DNA of 64,000 nucleotides from the NCBI RefSeq assembly GCF_020921035.1, contig NC_063160.1:14163095-14227094 (forward strand), read 5' to 3'. This stretch comes from Rhodamnia argentea. Its lineage: Eukaryota; Streptophyta; Magnoliopsida; Myrtales; Myrtaceae. Positions 35,310 to 46,263 of this stretch are shown here, one piece after another (position 1 is the stretch's first letter; each line of letters opens with the position of its first letter). The position numbers and the translations under genes are program-made. The notes beneath the pieces are model-generated. The model made no database searches and was not told the origin of the DNA. It was given only the letters and a program-made list of their open reading frames with translations.

Positions 35310-38300
35310 CCCCATCCCCACCCCACGTTTCTTCTTCTTTGGGCCATAACAAACAAGCTAAAAGCCCAAACCACAGCTTGGAGGAATTCGTTGAGGTTCC
35401 AGTTTTATCAAGTATCAACAGTAGCATATGGACCGCGGTACATGCACTTCATAACCATTGGAAGCATTTGTCGGAAAGAGTCATTAATTCCATAAAATTT
35501 CACCGGCAATGTTATTGCCGCGTGACAAGGAAGCAATTTCACGTGAATTTTCTGATCTCAACGTGTGTGGTCAGTTTAAGGATTCGAGAGACACACCACT
35601 GTTGTAGCCAGACATTTTCAATCTTGTCACTCGCGGCTCAAAGCCTCGCTAAAGAGGCCGACCGGGGGCGCGGCCTATCAAGGAATAAACTCCAAGAGAG
35701 ACTGCAGCCTCTGAAAGGCTCGACCGACCGACCGACCGGCAGGACCAAACCTTGGGACCTAAAACACACACAGACCAAAATCTTTTGAAATTCCCCGTGT
35801 TTTTTTTATGTTACCGACACGTTGTTGACCACCTCCAACGGGGTCTAGACCACGAAAGTGATGCATAAAACTTTGCGGTTAAGCAAAAGTCAAATACAGA
35901 CACAATCTCCTTCAGCTCAAATAATTTTTTTTCCCATTTTTCTTTAATGAACTTTGCTCTCTTTTTCGTCCACCATGACTCTCTTTTACTTGCACACTAA
36001 GCAAGCACCAATGCCCAATAAACTTTTGTGGAGATGACGATTTAAATATGGAACGAATTGACAGAATACTAGTGCCCACTTTGAGCTTGGGAGATTAAGA
36101 TAGGTAGGTGACCACTAGGGGCTTCTTCTTTTACTCCATCCCCCCTCTCGACGGCAACGTCTACATGATTGGCGTAGCTAGGCGGTCAGCCGTAGCAATA
36201 TTTATTTGATGCATATCGTAGTTCGTAATAATCACCGATGTACTGTGGCTGCAAAATGTTCGGTTCGAGTCATATACATTACTCGTGGAATCCCTACTCC
36301 AGAGTCGAGATTCCGGGAAAGGCAAGCTCGTTGTCGGCATCCTCGATCCGTGTCCCGACGCGAACGGGGCTCCCTATGTGTCAAGTTTGGCCATTACTTG
36401 ACCATTCGAGAACAGGTACGTGGCAGACAAGGCAAGAGAGCCTAAAAATCATGTGTGCATTCATTTCTAGAAAGTCAACGCGTTTTGACTTTTTAGATTC
36501 TACCTTTTGTAATTACACACACGTATATGTAATTTCAGCATTTTTTTTTTTTTGGGGGGTGTGGGGGTGGTGGTGGTGGTTTGAAAAACTTCCTTTATTA
36601 AGCATGTTGTTGACCAGGAAAAAAAGGGAAGAGATCAAAGTTACAGATCGCCGGAAAGCTCCATTCCCATCTTATTCTTAAGAGTCAAATTCATTTGGCT
36701 ATGCCGAACTTTCGGAAAAATATTTCATAATTAAAAAAAAAAATTGCATATGACTCGGACATTCGACCCCTTACCGAATACGGTGGAAGAAAAGTGTCTT
36801 CAATAAACCCAAAAAAAAAAAAAAATGAAAGCATTTCAGACAATGTCATGTCGCCATTACACGACAGACACGAAACGCGGGGCTTCGATAATTCAACATG
36901 CGAGCTCGAAAAAAGAAATCCAAGATACTCCTTTTATTATAAAAAAAAAAAATTGGAAGGAAAAATTATGGACAGGTATGCAAAATTTGACCTTCCCGAA
37001 GAGGCTACTGATATTTACACAATGCTCGACGTTCAGAAAAAACATATATTAATTTGGCCCAAAAAAAAAACGTATATTAAGAAAATATAACGAAAGGAAA
37101 AAAAAAATTAGGGGAAGGTTTTTCAAAATGGGTCTTCTGACGGGTTTCGCACGTAAGCCAATCGAGTCAATACAAGATTGACACAAGGAAGTCGTGGCGG
37201 CAGCGAAGGTGCGGGGGTATCTTCCTCTGCTGGTCGGCCGAGGAAATTTAAAACACAAAAAAAAAAGACCGGCCGCCCTCTTTTAGTCTTAATGCGGATC
37301 CCGAAGCCACCGGATTTTTTTGACTTAAAACCCAACCTCAATGCAAATTAATTATTTAGCTATTTTATGATTTCGAAGAATCGAAGAATCCTTCTTCTAT
37401 TTTGTAATTTTTTTTTTACTACGTCGGTTTACATAGCTCGGGAGTCGAACCCCACATTTATGAATTATGATACTAACGTCTCCACCCCCAATTTCTTTAC
37501 CAGTAAGACCGCATGTCTATTAACCTTTTTTTACGTGCGTGGGATAAAATTAATGAGTTTTTCTTATATGGTCCTTTTTTTAGTCATCTTATTCATTCGG
37601 CATCTTGGTTACCAAGTTTGAAACTTATGCTTTCCCAATTTTTTTGGGGTTTGCTCCATAAGTTGTTGGTTCACTAGAAAGCCAAAAGCGATTCGTACGC
37701 CTACCGTGCTATTTCCTAATATCAAAGGCCATCGGATTGTGGAGCTATAAGCCCCTCACAAATTGGCATGTCGAAGAAACAAAGTCGAATTCCAGTTGCG
37801 AGGCTGATTTCCAATTTAAAAAAAAAAAAGAGTAAATACAAAACGAAAGATTATTATTCGGAACACGCCAAGCGAAATCAAACTCGTGGTACCGTTTTCA
37901 TCGAGCTGGATCTCGATCAAGTGCGAACGAAGGAGACATGTCTAGACCGATGGTAATTGCCTTCGAGCATGTTCGACGTGTTTTTTATCTTTTGCTTTTT
38001 AATACCTTAGGCAATGTTATAATCTATCAATAGAAGTGGATGAAAAGAGGGTTCTTGGTAAAATTAAGCCCTTAATTATTTTATCTCTTTTGTGACATGT
38101 TGAATAATTTCTTCCTTTAAATTTTTTTTTTTCCTGGGGCAAGATGGTGACCATGCTACGAATTGCTGTCACACGTGGGTCATGAAATTTTTGCAGTATT
38201 CGAACCGACACGCACCAGATCCACAAACTTGTCGCCACTTGCTTAAAGGAATGGGCAGACACGTGTCCAATCGGGGCTTCCGAAATGGACACCTACGTGC

Positions 38301-40255
38301 GACATTAAATGATCTCTCGCCACCCCCCGCCCGGTCCTCCACCTATTCAAAATAGGTGGTCCCCACAAACACCTCAATTAGCACGCAATCCCTCTAAATC
38401 GTTTTTTTACCACATCTTTTTTTTCATTAACCGTTTAAAATTATTTTCGAGTTGGGTGGAGTAAAACTCCCCTCGAATTGGAAATTACAATCACTACATG
38501 CGTGCAAAATATGTGATTAATCTTAAGGATATCACATAAAAACTCCATATCTTTCGTATGGAGAGTCTTCGTTCAAAAACTTAAGCCCGTGAATTATAGA
38601 CCAATAATAATATATCAACCGCTCTGCATTGCACTAAATTCTCGACGTGAGATTTTTTTAACACGTTTCATACGTGCATCTTAATAATACCTAACGGATA
38701 ATTTGAAGTGCGTCACCGTACACGGGACGAGACATAGGGTGTAAAATACGCACTTAGGAGATTTTTGGTATTTATCGCTATGTGTATAATTATGGTTGAT
38801 CAGTGCCGGGCATCCTCGTTAATACGATCTATTCCCCGTTCAAGCGGGAAAGGAAGAATTTACACGTGCTGTTTACGTTGGAAGTTGAGCCCATACGCAA
38901 ATTATCTTCGTACTCATACTGAAAATGGTTCAAATTAAAAAATTTTTTTCTAAAAAGTAATTAAATCCTTCTTCTTCTTCTTTTCTGAAAAATAATGGTC
39001 ACATCACCTTTTTTTCTTTGTCTTTTTTCAATTCACTCGGAAGTTTCTATTCCCAACCAAACTAGAACAATGCGAGAGCACCGTCCACTCGAATGAGAAT
39101 GACATCCCACGATCAAAAGAAGTATCAATTTAGATATCCACAACGTCAATGGGGCACGCAACTCGTAGTCATAGGGGCAATTGACCTAAGTTGTGTCGGC
39201 ATCTTTTTTGGCTTTACCTAACCATGGCACGAACATAAAATTAAAGTTTGACACGCGTTAAGCTTGGCTACTCTAAATTGAATTGCTCGTTCGTGTGTGA
39301 GAGAGAGAGAGAGAGTAGGGGCACTAAGTGTACAAATTGTTAACTCTTTTTACCGCTAGGGATCGACGATCCCCACTTCTATTTCCATCTTATATACGGG
39401 AGAAAAAGTAAGGAAAATGACACGTCTTACTAAGATCGGGGATATAAGATAAATTAATTAAGGTGACGCGTCTCGTAACTATTGATAATTGAATGTGATC
39501 CGCTTGTTTACACGGCGATCTGGAGCCCTCATTGAGCGAAGACAAATGTATATACTCGAGGAACCAACAATAATTTGGGTCGAACATGAGCGACGATGGA
39601 AAAAAGACCAGCTTGGAACCCTTTGAATCTTCTTGTACCGAAATTAAGCGTGAAACATTTAAATTAGATGAAAAGGATCTATCTATTATTTGCGCATTCT
39701 GCTCGCGCTGTCGTACGAAAATATACCTTAAACAGGGCCTTGTACATTGCATCGCAAATCATGAGACCGCGGGATAAGTAATCGGGTTAAAAATAGGAAT
39801 CCGTAAACGTCATATGGAATTCCGTGTATCATGAAAACGAGAGAAATGTTTGTGTGCTAACTAATAGATAAAGAACTCTAAATTATGTTATTATGCCAAT
39901 ATGTTATATATTTCCTCATATATGAATGTGTTATAATTAAATAGTAACATGGCAAAAGGATATGAAAACCTTGATAAAAATTGGTTCATTTCTCTTTTTG
40001 AGACTGTTTATGGGAAAGATCCCCCATGAATTTTTGGGATTCTGTATGCACTGTAGTGGAGGGTCGCCTTAATGGGAACCACTCTTCTTTTTTAGTAATT
40101 AGTTTAGGGAAAAAAAATGATGAACTTTGCAAAAAGCCTACTTCGTTCAAATGATGACATTATCTTAAGATCACGATTAAGTTGAGATAAGATATTGTAT
40201 TAATTTATCACAGCGAGGAACAACTCGACCTCTTCTTATTGCTTTTCCTCTACGC
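35310..40255. other. Gene-poor 5-kb region
   Basis: No protein gene is supported. The longest open frame (35339-35788, plus) shows no domain or codon-bias signal. Two CACGTG-core (G-box/ABRE-like) motifs lie near 38173-38272, but no gene start follows. A short (GA)n run is at 39299-39315 and a SINE candidate at 37430-37525. Confidence 0.45.
37430..37525 (-). mobile_element. Candidate tRNA-derived SINE head
   Basis: On the minus strand a box A-like GCGGTCTTACTGG is followed ~55 bp later by GGGGTTCGACTCCCG, a near-perfect box B. The intervening stretch is longer than in a functional tRNA and does not fold as a cloverleaf, so a SINE or tRNA relic is more likely. Confidence 0.35.
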
Positions 40256-40796
40256 TAGGGGCAATCGGATTCGGAGTGAATTTAAATTTCAACTGGAGCA
40301 TGGAACCTACCTTCGTCGAAATCAATCTTCTAGTTTCTAGAACTTGGAATCTAATCTGCGTAATATGGAACTTAGAACTTACCATGTCAATTGATTTCGT
40401 GGTCCGCTTGAGAACCGACCAATTTCTTTTTCTTCATTTCACTTTTTTTCTTATTCTCTTCCGTTTCGTTTTTAGTTAAGCAAAACGATAGTGAACACAA
40501 CTACTAAAACCCCCCTCTCTCAATAGCAACAATCCATAAAAGATGGACAAGTAAACTAAATAATAAAAAGTTCAAAACGCGTAGTCGGTGTTCATTGTTT
40601 CCCGATTCCGATTTAGTTCTTGGGTGTTCCCAATTCCACTCTTACTCGGGAATTGGGATCGAATTGCACAACACCGGCTTCACTATTTTTGGATCCAAAA
40701 ATCGGATCGGTAACCGTGGGAATTAGAACCTAGAACTTAGAACCATAGCCGATTCGGCCCGATTTTCGGTTCTATCTCGAACTCATACTCACTCCT
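40256..40796. mobile_element. Probable degenerate hAT-like MITE
   Basis: It starts TAGGGGCAATCGG and ends CATACTCACTCCTA. The interior has the same GGTTCTAGAACTTGG-type motifs and the AGTTAAGCAAAA segment found in the 53787-54444 element. The flanks match poorly (CTCTACGC versus GTCGAGGC), so borders are uncertain. Confidence 0.4.
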
Positions 40797-41360
40797 AGTC
40801 GAGGCGCACCAATTTATTATACGAGAAACCATGGCTAATCTGGACAAAACATATCCTCTCGAAAATTAATATATCAACGTTCAATAGTATCCATAGATTA
40901 ACATCGTGTACTTTCGATGATTTCTTCGTTTCCTACAATGATTGTAGGCATTCCGTCGAAAAATACCCGTATCCCACGTGAAAATATCTCGCATCGCTCG
41001 TCTACTGGGCTTATACGCTATTTGTATTCCCGTGATTTTCCTTCATCTATCGATTTAAATTTTTATTAGATCGGACGTTCTGCCCCTTTTTCTATGGAAA
41101 AAACCACCAAAAAAGGAAGTCGTCAACGGCGTGAAACAAAATAGAAAAAAATGGGTCCCGATATTACAGTTGTAAAATTCTCGTATTATTATATATATTT
41201 CTCTGCCACATCATATCGATCCATGGCAGTTTCTCCTTTTTTAATTTTTAATTTTTTCTTTTTTGGAGTGGGGGTTTTTATACGTGGGGCCCCACCGCTG
41301 CCCGTATGCATTGCTGGCTTCCGGCCATCCGCTTTGTTCGTTTCTCTTTTATAGCGCGAG
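40797..41360. other. Upstream flank of the PP2C gene
   Basis: AT-rich DNA without open frames of note. It should contain distal promoter sequence of the PP2C gene, whose leader seems to begin in the pyrimidine-rich stretch after 41360. Confidence 0.4.
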
Positions 41361-41807
41361 ATTAAAGAAGGCCTTGTCTGCTGAGACGCACCTTCGACCT
41401 CTAGAGAGAGAAAGTGTAGAGAGAGAGAGCTTCGTCGGCTGGTTCAATCACACTGCTTGAGGGACCCCTCCTCCCCCCCTCCCCCCACAAAAAAAGGGGG
41501 GGCTCTCTTCGTTTTCTTACGTAGCTTCTATCTTCTTCTTCTTCTTCCGTCGCCAGTCGGGGTCGCGGCCGCCACCGCCGTCCTCCCCGCCGTCCGCGAA
41601 AAGAGAGGGAACGGCGGACAAAAAGAGTAAATTTTCGGAAAAAGGAGCGATCGAATTCGCTTGCGGAAAGCGATTGCGCTTTGATTTGGTGGATCTACGG
41701 ATCTAACGCTCTCGAGCGGTCGCCCACATGCTCTGTCTCTGTTCCTCTTTTTAGATCTCCATCGCTTTCGTCCGGTGTCGATTCAGCCGCAAACCTAAAT
41801 TTGTACT

Positions 41808-42321
41808 GTGAGTTGCTCCCTCTTTCTATCTTTCCCCCTTTTCGTTTTTCGCTTGGTCTCGTGTCGTCGCAATTTGAGCGATCGGTGTTCTGGGAGCGGT
41901 CGCTTCGGGTCTTTGTCTAGCTGCTGATCTTTCTGGTGGTCTAGTTACTGAATTTTCTGGTGGACCGCCAAATTGCTGTGCTCGAGGATTAGAATGGGGA
42001 CGGTTGGATTTGACCGACTAGTTGCAGATGTGTTTCGGTTGTGTGTTTCGTTATCTTTTATGATGTCAGTCTCTGTTTCATGGGGCTCTTGGTGGGTTCT
42101 CTCTGTTTGAGCTGCAGAAGTCATTGGTCTTGGACGGTAGACCTAAAACTTTCCTATATATATATAGGAGTATTGCTTGCTAGTTGTAGATAGCGGAGGC
42201 ATCATTTGCGACTAGACTACTGTCAACAAAACTGCAGGATGAATAATTCAATGTTCTTGGTATTTGATTTTGAGTCTGTGAAGCAGTGGATATGACTTGT
42301 AAATAATTATGCAGTTTGCAG
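41808..42321 (+). other. 5'-UTR intron of the PP2C gene
   Basis: A good donor (TACT|GTGAGT) at 41808 and acceptor (TTTGCAG) ending at 42321 bracket 514 bp just upstream of the PP2C start codon. Leader introns are common in plant PP2C genes. The splice is predicted from consensus only. Confidence 0.55.
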
Positions 42322-42374
42322 GTGAGTGGCGGTTGTCAGTTTTGGGTTTGGAGTTGGTGGTGCAGCCGAATTGG

Positions 42375-42404
42375 ATGTGGAGCCAGACTCGGAGGCTCAC
42401 TTAG
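42375..42404 (+). other. uORF in PP2C leader
   Basis: ATG TGG ... TAG encodes nine residues and ends 12 bp before the PP2C start codon. A second upstream ATG at 42410 opens a different frame that overlaps the main start and stays open to 42586. Both lie after the predicted leader intron and so would be in the mature mRNA. Confidence 0.55.
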
Positions 42405-42416
42405 GTGAGATGAGGG

Positions 42417-45214
42417 ATGTTATCGAGGTTGTTAAATTTTCTGAGGGCTTGCTGGCGGCCGTCCTCGGACCGTTATGTGCACACGGGTTCGGATTTAGGG
42501 GGCCGGCAAGATGGACTTCTTTGGTACAAAGACACTGGGCAGCACTTGAATGGGGACTTCTCAATGGCGGTTGTTCAGGCCAATAATTTGCTCGAAGATC
42601 AGAGCCAGATCGAGTCAGGCTCCTTGAGTTTTCTTGACTCAGGTCCTTATGGCACCTTCATTGGAGTGTATGATGGCCATGGTGGACCTGAGACATCGCG
42701 TTTCATTAATGATCACCTCTTCCAGAATCTGAAGAGTAAGATAATAAACAATTTTTTTCTATTCAGTCTAAGAAGCATCTTCCAATGAGGCCTAGTCTGT
42801 TCTATATTATCTTGATTGGTCCTTTTTGTTATTGGTGATCATTATGTTCTTTGGTGCTCAATTCAGACAATGTTCTTTGTCCATCATTAATCAGCTGCGT
42901 TGTCTATGATTTGCAGTGTTTGCAACTGAGCAAGAATCTATGTCCGTAGATGCTATTAGGAAGGCTTACCAAGCAACGGAAGAGGGATTCTTCTCTCTTG
43001 TTACTAAACAATGGCCCATGAAGCCCCAGATTGCTGCTGTTGGATCGTGCTGCCTGGTTGGTGTTATTTCTGGTGGGACGCTCTACATTGCCAACTTGGG
43101 CGATTCTCGGGCTGTTCTGGGTAGGGCTGTAAAGGCGACCGGCGAGGTCCTCGCCATCCAGCTTTCATCAGAGCATAATGTGTGTATAGAGTCCGTTCGG
43201 CAGGAGATGCATTCTTTGCATCCAGATGACTCTCAAATCGTGGTCTTAAAGCATAAAGTATGGCGTGTAAAGGGCCTCATACAGGTACGTCTATTGACTG
43301 TAAAGTGGTGAAAAACATTTGTCTTCATTTTTGCCTTTCCCATTTCTGGATTTGGTATTTCCGGATGAGGTGCTGTATGGGGCTACAAAGTCATTAGGTT
43401 AGTGAATTTGGGATCCAGGGATGGTCAGCGGGAAAGTTCAATTAGGCATGAACGGTCATCTGAGCTCTGTGGGATGGGAGAAATGGCTTCAGTTTAAATG
43501 TTACATCTATACTGTCCAATTGGTGAGCTGCTTGACGTGACTGAAATTGAGTAGTAGTTAAAGTGAATAGTTGCTGATTCATGATGATACATCTGAATGT
43601 TTTGACCTTCAATGACTGTAATTTTTTATTTTTTTGCCATACTTCAATAACTGTAATTAGGTTTCTCACTTATTGTGAAGATTGGCGTGGGATGTAATGT
43701 GCGTTTGTGTGACATTCCTCTCTTTGGAGGGGACATAAAAGCTCATAGCCCCAAATGGAGCTATTAAAGAGAGACTATAAATTTTCCGTCAAAGCGTTTA
43801 CGGCCTCAGTACTACCTTTGAAATCGGAACCAGGAAAATAGTGTATCAGTGACATTGGGAGCATGAAACGTGAATGATAATTGTTTTATTTGTACTTTGT
43901 TGTCAACTCTAGAGTTGTTCGAGGGGGTTTGTCATTTCGTTTTTCTTCCTATTCTCCTAGTCAACGCTAAGTGAAAGAAAAGGTGTGGACAAGCTCTTGA
44001 TTTAAGATCGCAATTGGTCGTGGTTTTAGAAAGATTTCTTACCAGGAGTAGTTCATGTGATGGGTATGCTAAGTGGTACAGTAACGGGACCTTCTATCTG
44101 TGCCTTGGATCTATTTCAATTTTGTGATTTTTCTACTTGAATTGTGAAAAAAATTATTTGTTTTGCTTTCAAGATGATTTGTTTAAGCTGTAGAAGTTCC
44201 ACTGCACCAAAATTCACTGTCAAAATTAAATTGTTCTGGTCATTTTTTTCTTTCTTCCTTGAAAGATGTAGTCTTGATTTTAGGTTGACAAACTTATTTC
44301 TGCAGGTTTCTAGATCCATTGGTGATGTGTATCTGAAGAAGGCTGAGTTCAACAGGGCGCCTTTATATTCCAAGTTTCGCCTTCGCGAACCTTTTAGAAG
44401 GCCAATTTTAAGTTCTGATCCATCTATATCAGTGCATGATCTCCAGCCTCTTGATCAGTTTGTGATATTTGCTTCTGATGGACTGTGGGAGCACCTTAAC
44501 AACCAAGAAGCAGTTGATATAGTTCAAAATCATCCCCGTAATGTAAGATTTTCCTGCAGAGACTTTTCTCTTTTTAAGTGAGCTCCCCAGTCCTGCTCAT
44601 TCCCTGTCTCTCTTTCATTTTCAGTAACTAGTAAGAGTTTCATGCCCTTTCCTATCTGCTTGACATGATCTATTTCTGTGGGAATCGAGATCATTGAAAT
44701 GCTAGGCGTGAGGCTTCAGTTTACATAGTGCATGCAATTTTTGGTGTTGCTAATTTCCATGCCCATGCATCTTCTCGATGTTTTAACTTTGAGACTGATA
44801 GGTGTGGTGGGATCGTGGGTGGAAAACACCTGTTTGATGTCTTGGAGAATATACACTACTTTGGATACCTGAGTGCTGCTTGATTTTACCTGTAGGACTT
44901 GCTCCAACATTGAAATGCTATAGATCTAATGTGACTGTTATCCACTTGCTTCCATCCAGGGAATTGCTCGGAGGCTTGTGAAAGCTGCCTTGCAGGAAGC
45001 GGCGAAGAAAAGAGAGATGAGGTACTCCGACTTGAAGAAAATTGACCGTGGTGTCCGCAGACATTTCCACGACGACATCACAGTCATTGTTGTATTTCTC
45101 GACTCGAATTTAGTCAGCAGAGCCAGCTCAACCAAAGGACCCACCGTGTCCTTGAGAGGGGGAGGTATACCTGCAAAAACTCTGGCCCCCTGTGCAACAC
45201 CAGTGGAAGTTTAG
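42417..45214 (+). CDS. Clade-D protein phosphatase 2C (PP2C.D)
   Basis: Four coding exons: 42417-42735, 42917-43284, 44306-44542 and 44960-45214. They join in frame to 392 aa. The start [18 protein letters not shown] is the usual N terminus of PP2C.D proteins. All PP2C metal and phosphate motifs are present: [11 protein letters not shown] and [64 protein letters not shown] and HDDITVIVV. The enzyme should be an Mg/Mn-dependent Ser/Thr phosphatase. In Arabidopsis clade-D members dephosphorylate plasma-membrane H+-ATPases and are held in check by SAUR proteins during cell expansion; the same role is inferred. The C terminus is Ser/Thr-rich and extends past the catalytic core. The leader has an intron and two upstream ATGs, which may limit translation. 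Confidence 0.96.
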
Positions 45215-46263
45215 TGTTGCCTAATGAAGCTGCTAAACCGATGCTACTAGGATTTACTGTAACAATCAACTCGTTGAATCTGAGAGATTGGGAAGGTGCG
45301 GCTCATTATTAATTCTTTAATGTAGAATGTAACATTTTACCCGGGACTTGTATTTTATGTCAGCTTACTTGATCACAATGATGGGAAGAATCATGGGGGG
45401 AAAGCTTCAAAAGTGACAGCAAAGATTTTTGTGGGCAACTCTTTTGACTTGCATCTGTTCTCCCCTCTAGTGATCTAATTTTTGCATTCTGTAATACCCT
45501 TAATCCAAGCACTTTTGGAGTAGTTTACAGTGGCGAACGGCATAAAGATCGGTATAAAAATTCGGTCCTGAAATGAAGTTATGCTTACCAGGGTGCAAAA
45601 GAAAAGGCATCTCCAACTATTATGTTTATTGCGAATCTTCTGTCGAGTAGTTGAACTCTGCTGCGCAGATGCTAAGAGTCATAGTGGGGTGTAAAAGTAT
45701 GAACTCTGCTGAGGTTTCAATGCTTTCCTGTGAAATTTTTGTCTCGTGAATAGGGTCGATGTATTTGGACTAACATAGTCATCGAATGGCATTAGGCCAG
45801 CGAGCGGGATCCATCACAATCGGACCTTTATTTTCATCCGGTCGTGACATATCGGGTCAACGCAAGATCTCACTTACATGGCCTCTGATGCAAACTGCTA
45901 GCCTTTGTTGGCATGCCTAATTTTCCAGCTTACTCATTGGCCTGGTCCTAGCACTTTTGAAGTTGATGGTGATATAAGGGTGGATACAAGGAGTCCAGTT
46001 TGGCAACATTGCCTTGAAGATGATGGTTCCATAGACCCGTTGACAGCGGCTACCTTGGCGAGGAAATTGCCAGTCTGCTTGTCTAGTAATGTCATTCGGG
46101 TGAAGGTGGAAAGTTTGAAAGGGGTGTTGTGAACAATGAATGAATTTCCAAGGCCACATCTACTTCACACTTGGTGCCGCCTACCTTAGATCTGTTACAT
46201 AAGTAAAATCCGGTAATTTCGAACTCGAGAGGCCAGAGGTCCTCGAGATTGTGCAACCGTTAA
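45215..46263. other. Convergent spacer between PP2C and kinase
   Basis: Both neighbouring genes end toward this spacer. The first part is probably the PP2C 3' untranslated region. A 75-codon open frame at 45905-46132 has no recognisable domain. Confidence 0.5.

Noticed and set aside
35339-35788. 149-codon plus-strand open frame
   Set aside because: It has no domain, no splice partners and a composition like random frame, and it starts within a repeat-rich gene-poor stretch.
38160-38300. Promoter suggested by two CACGTG-core motifs
   Set aside because: No gene start lies within reach on either strand.
39586-39777. 63-codon plus-strand frame with several Cys residues, and the overlapping minus-strand 120-codon frame
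   Set aside because: Short, overlapping on opposite strands, and without a family signature; Cys spacing does not fit a zinc finger that I know.
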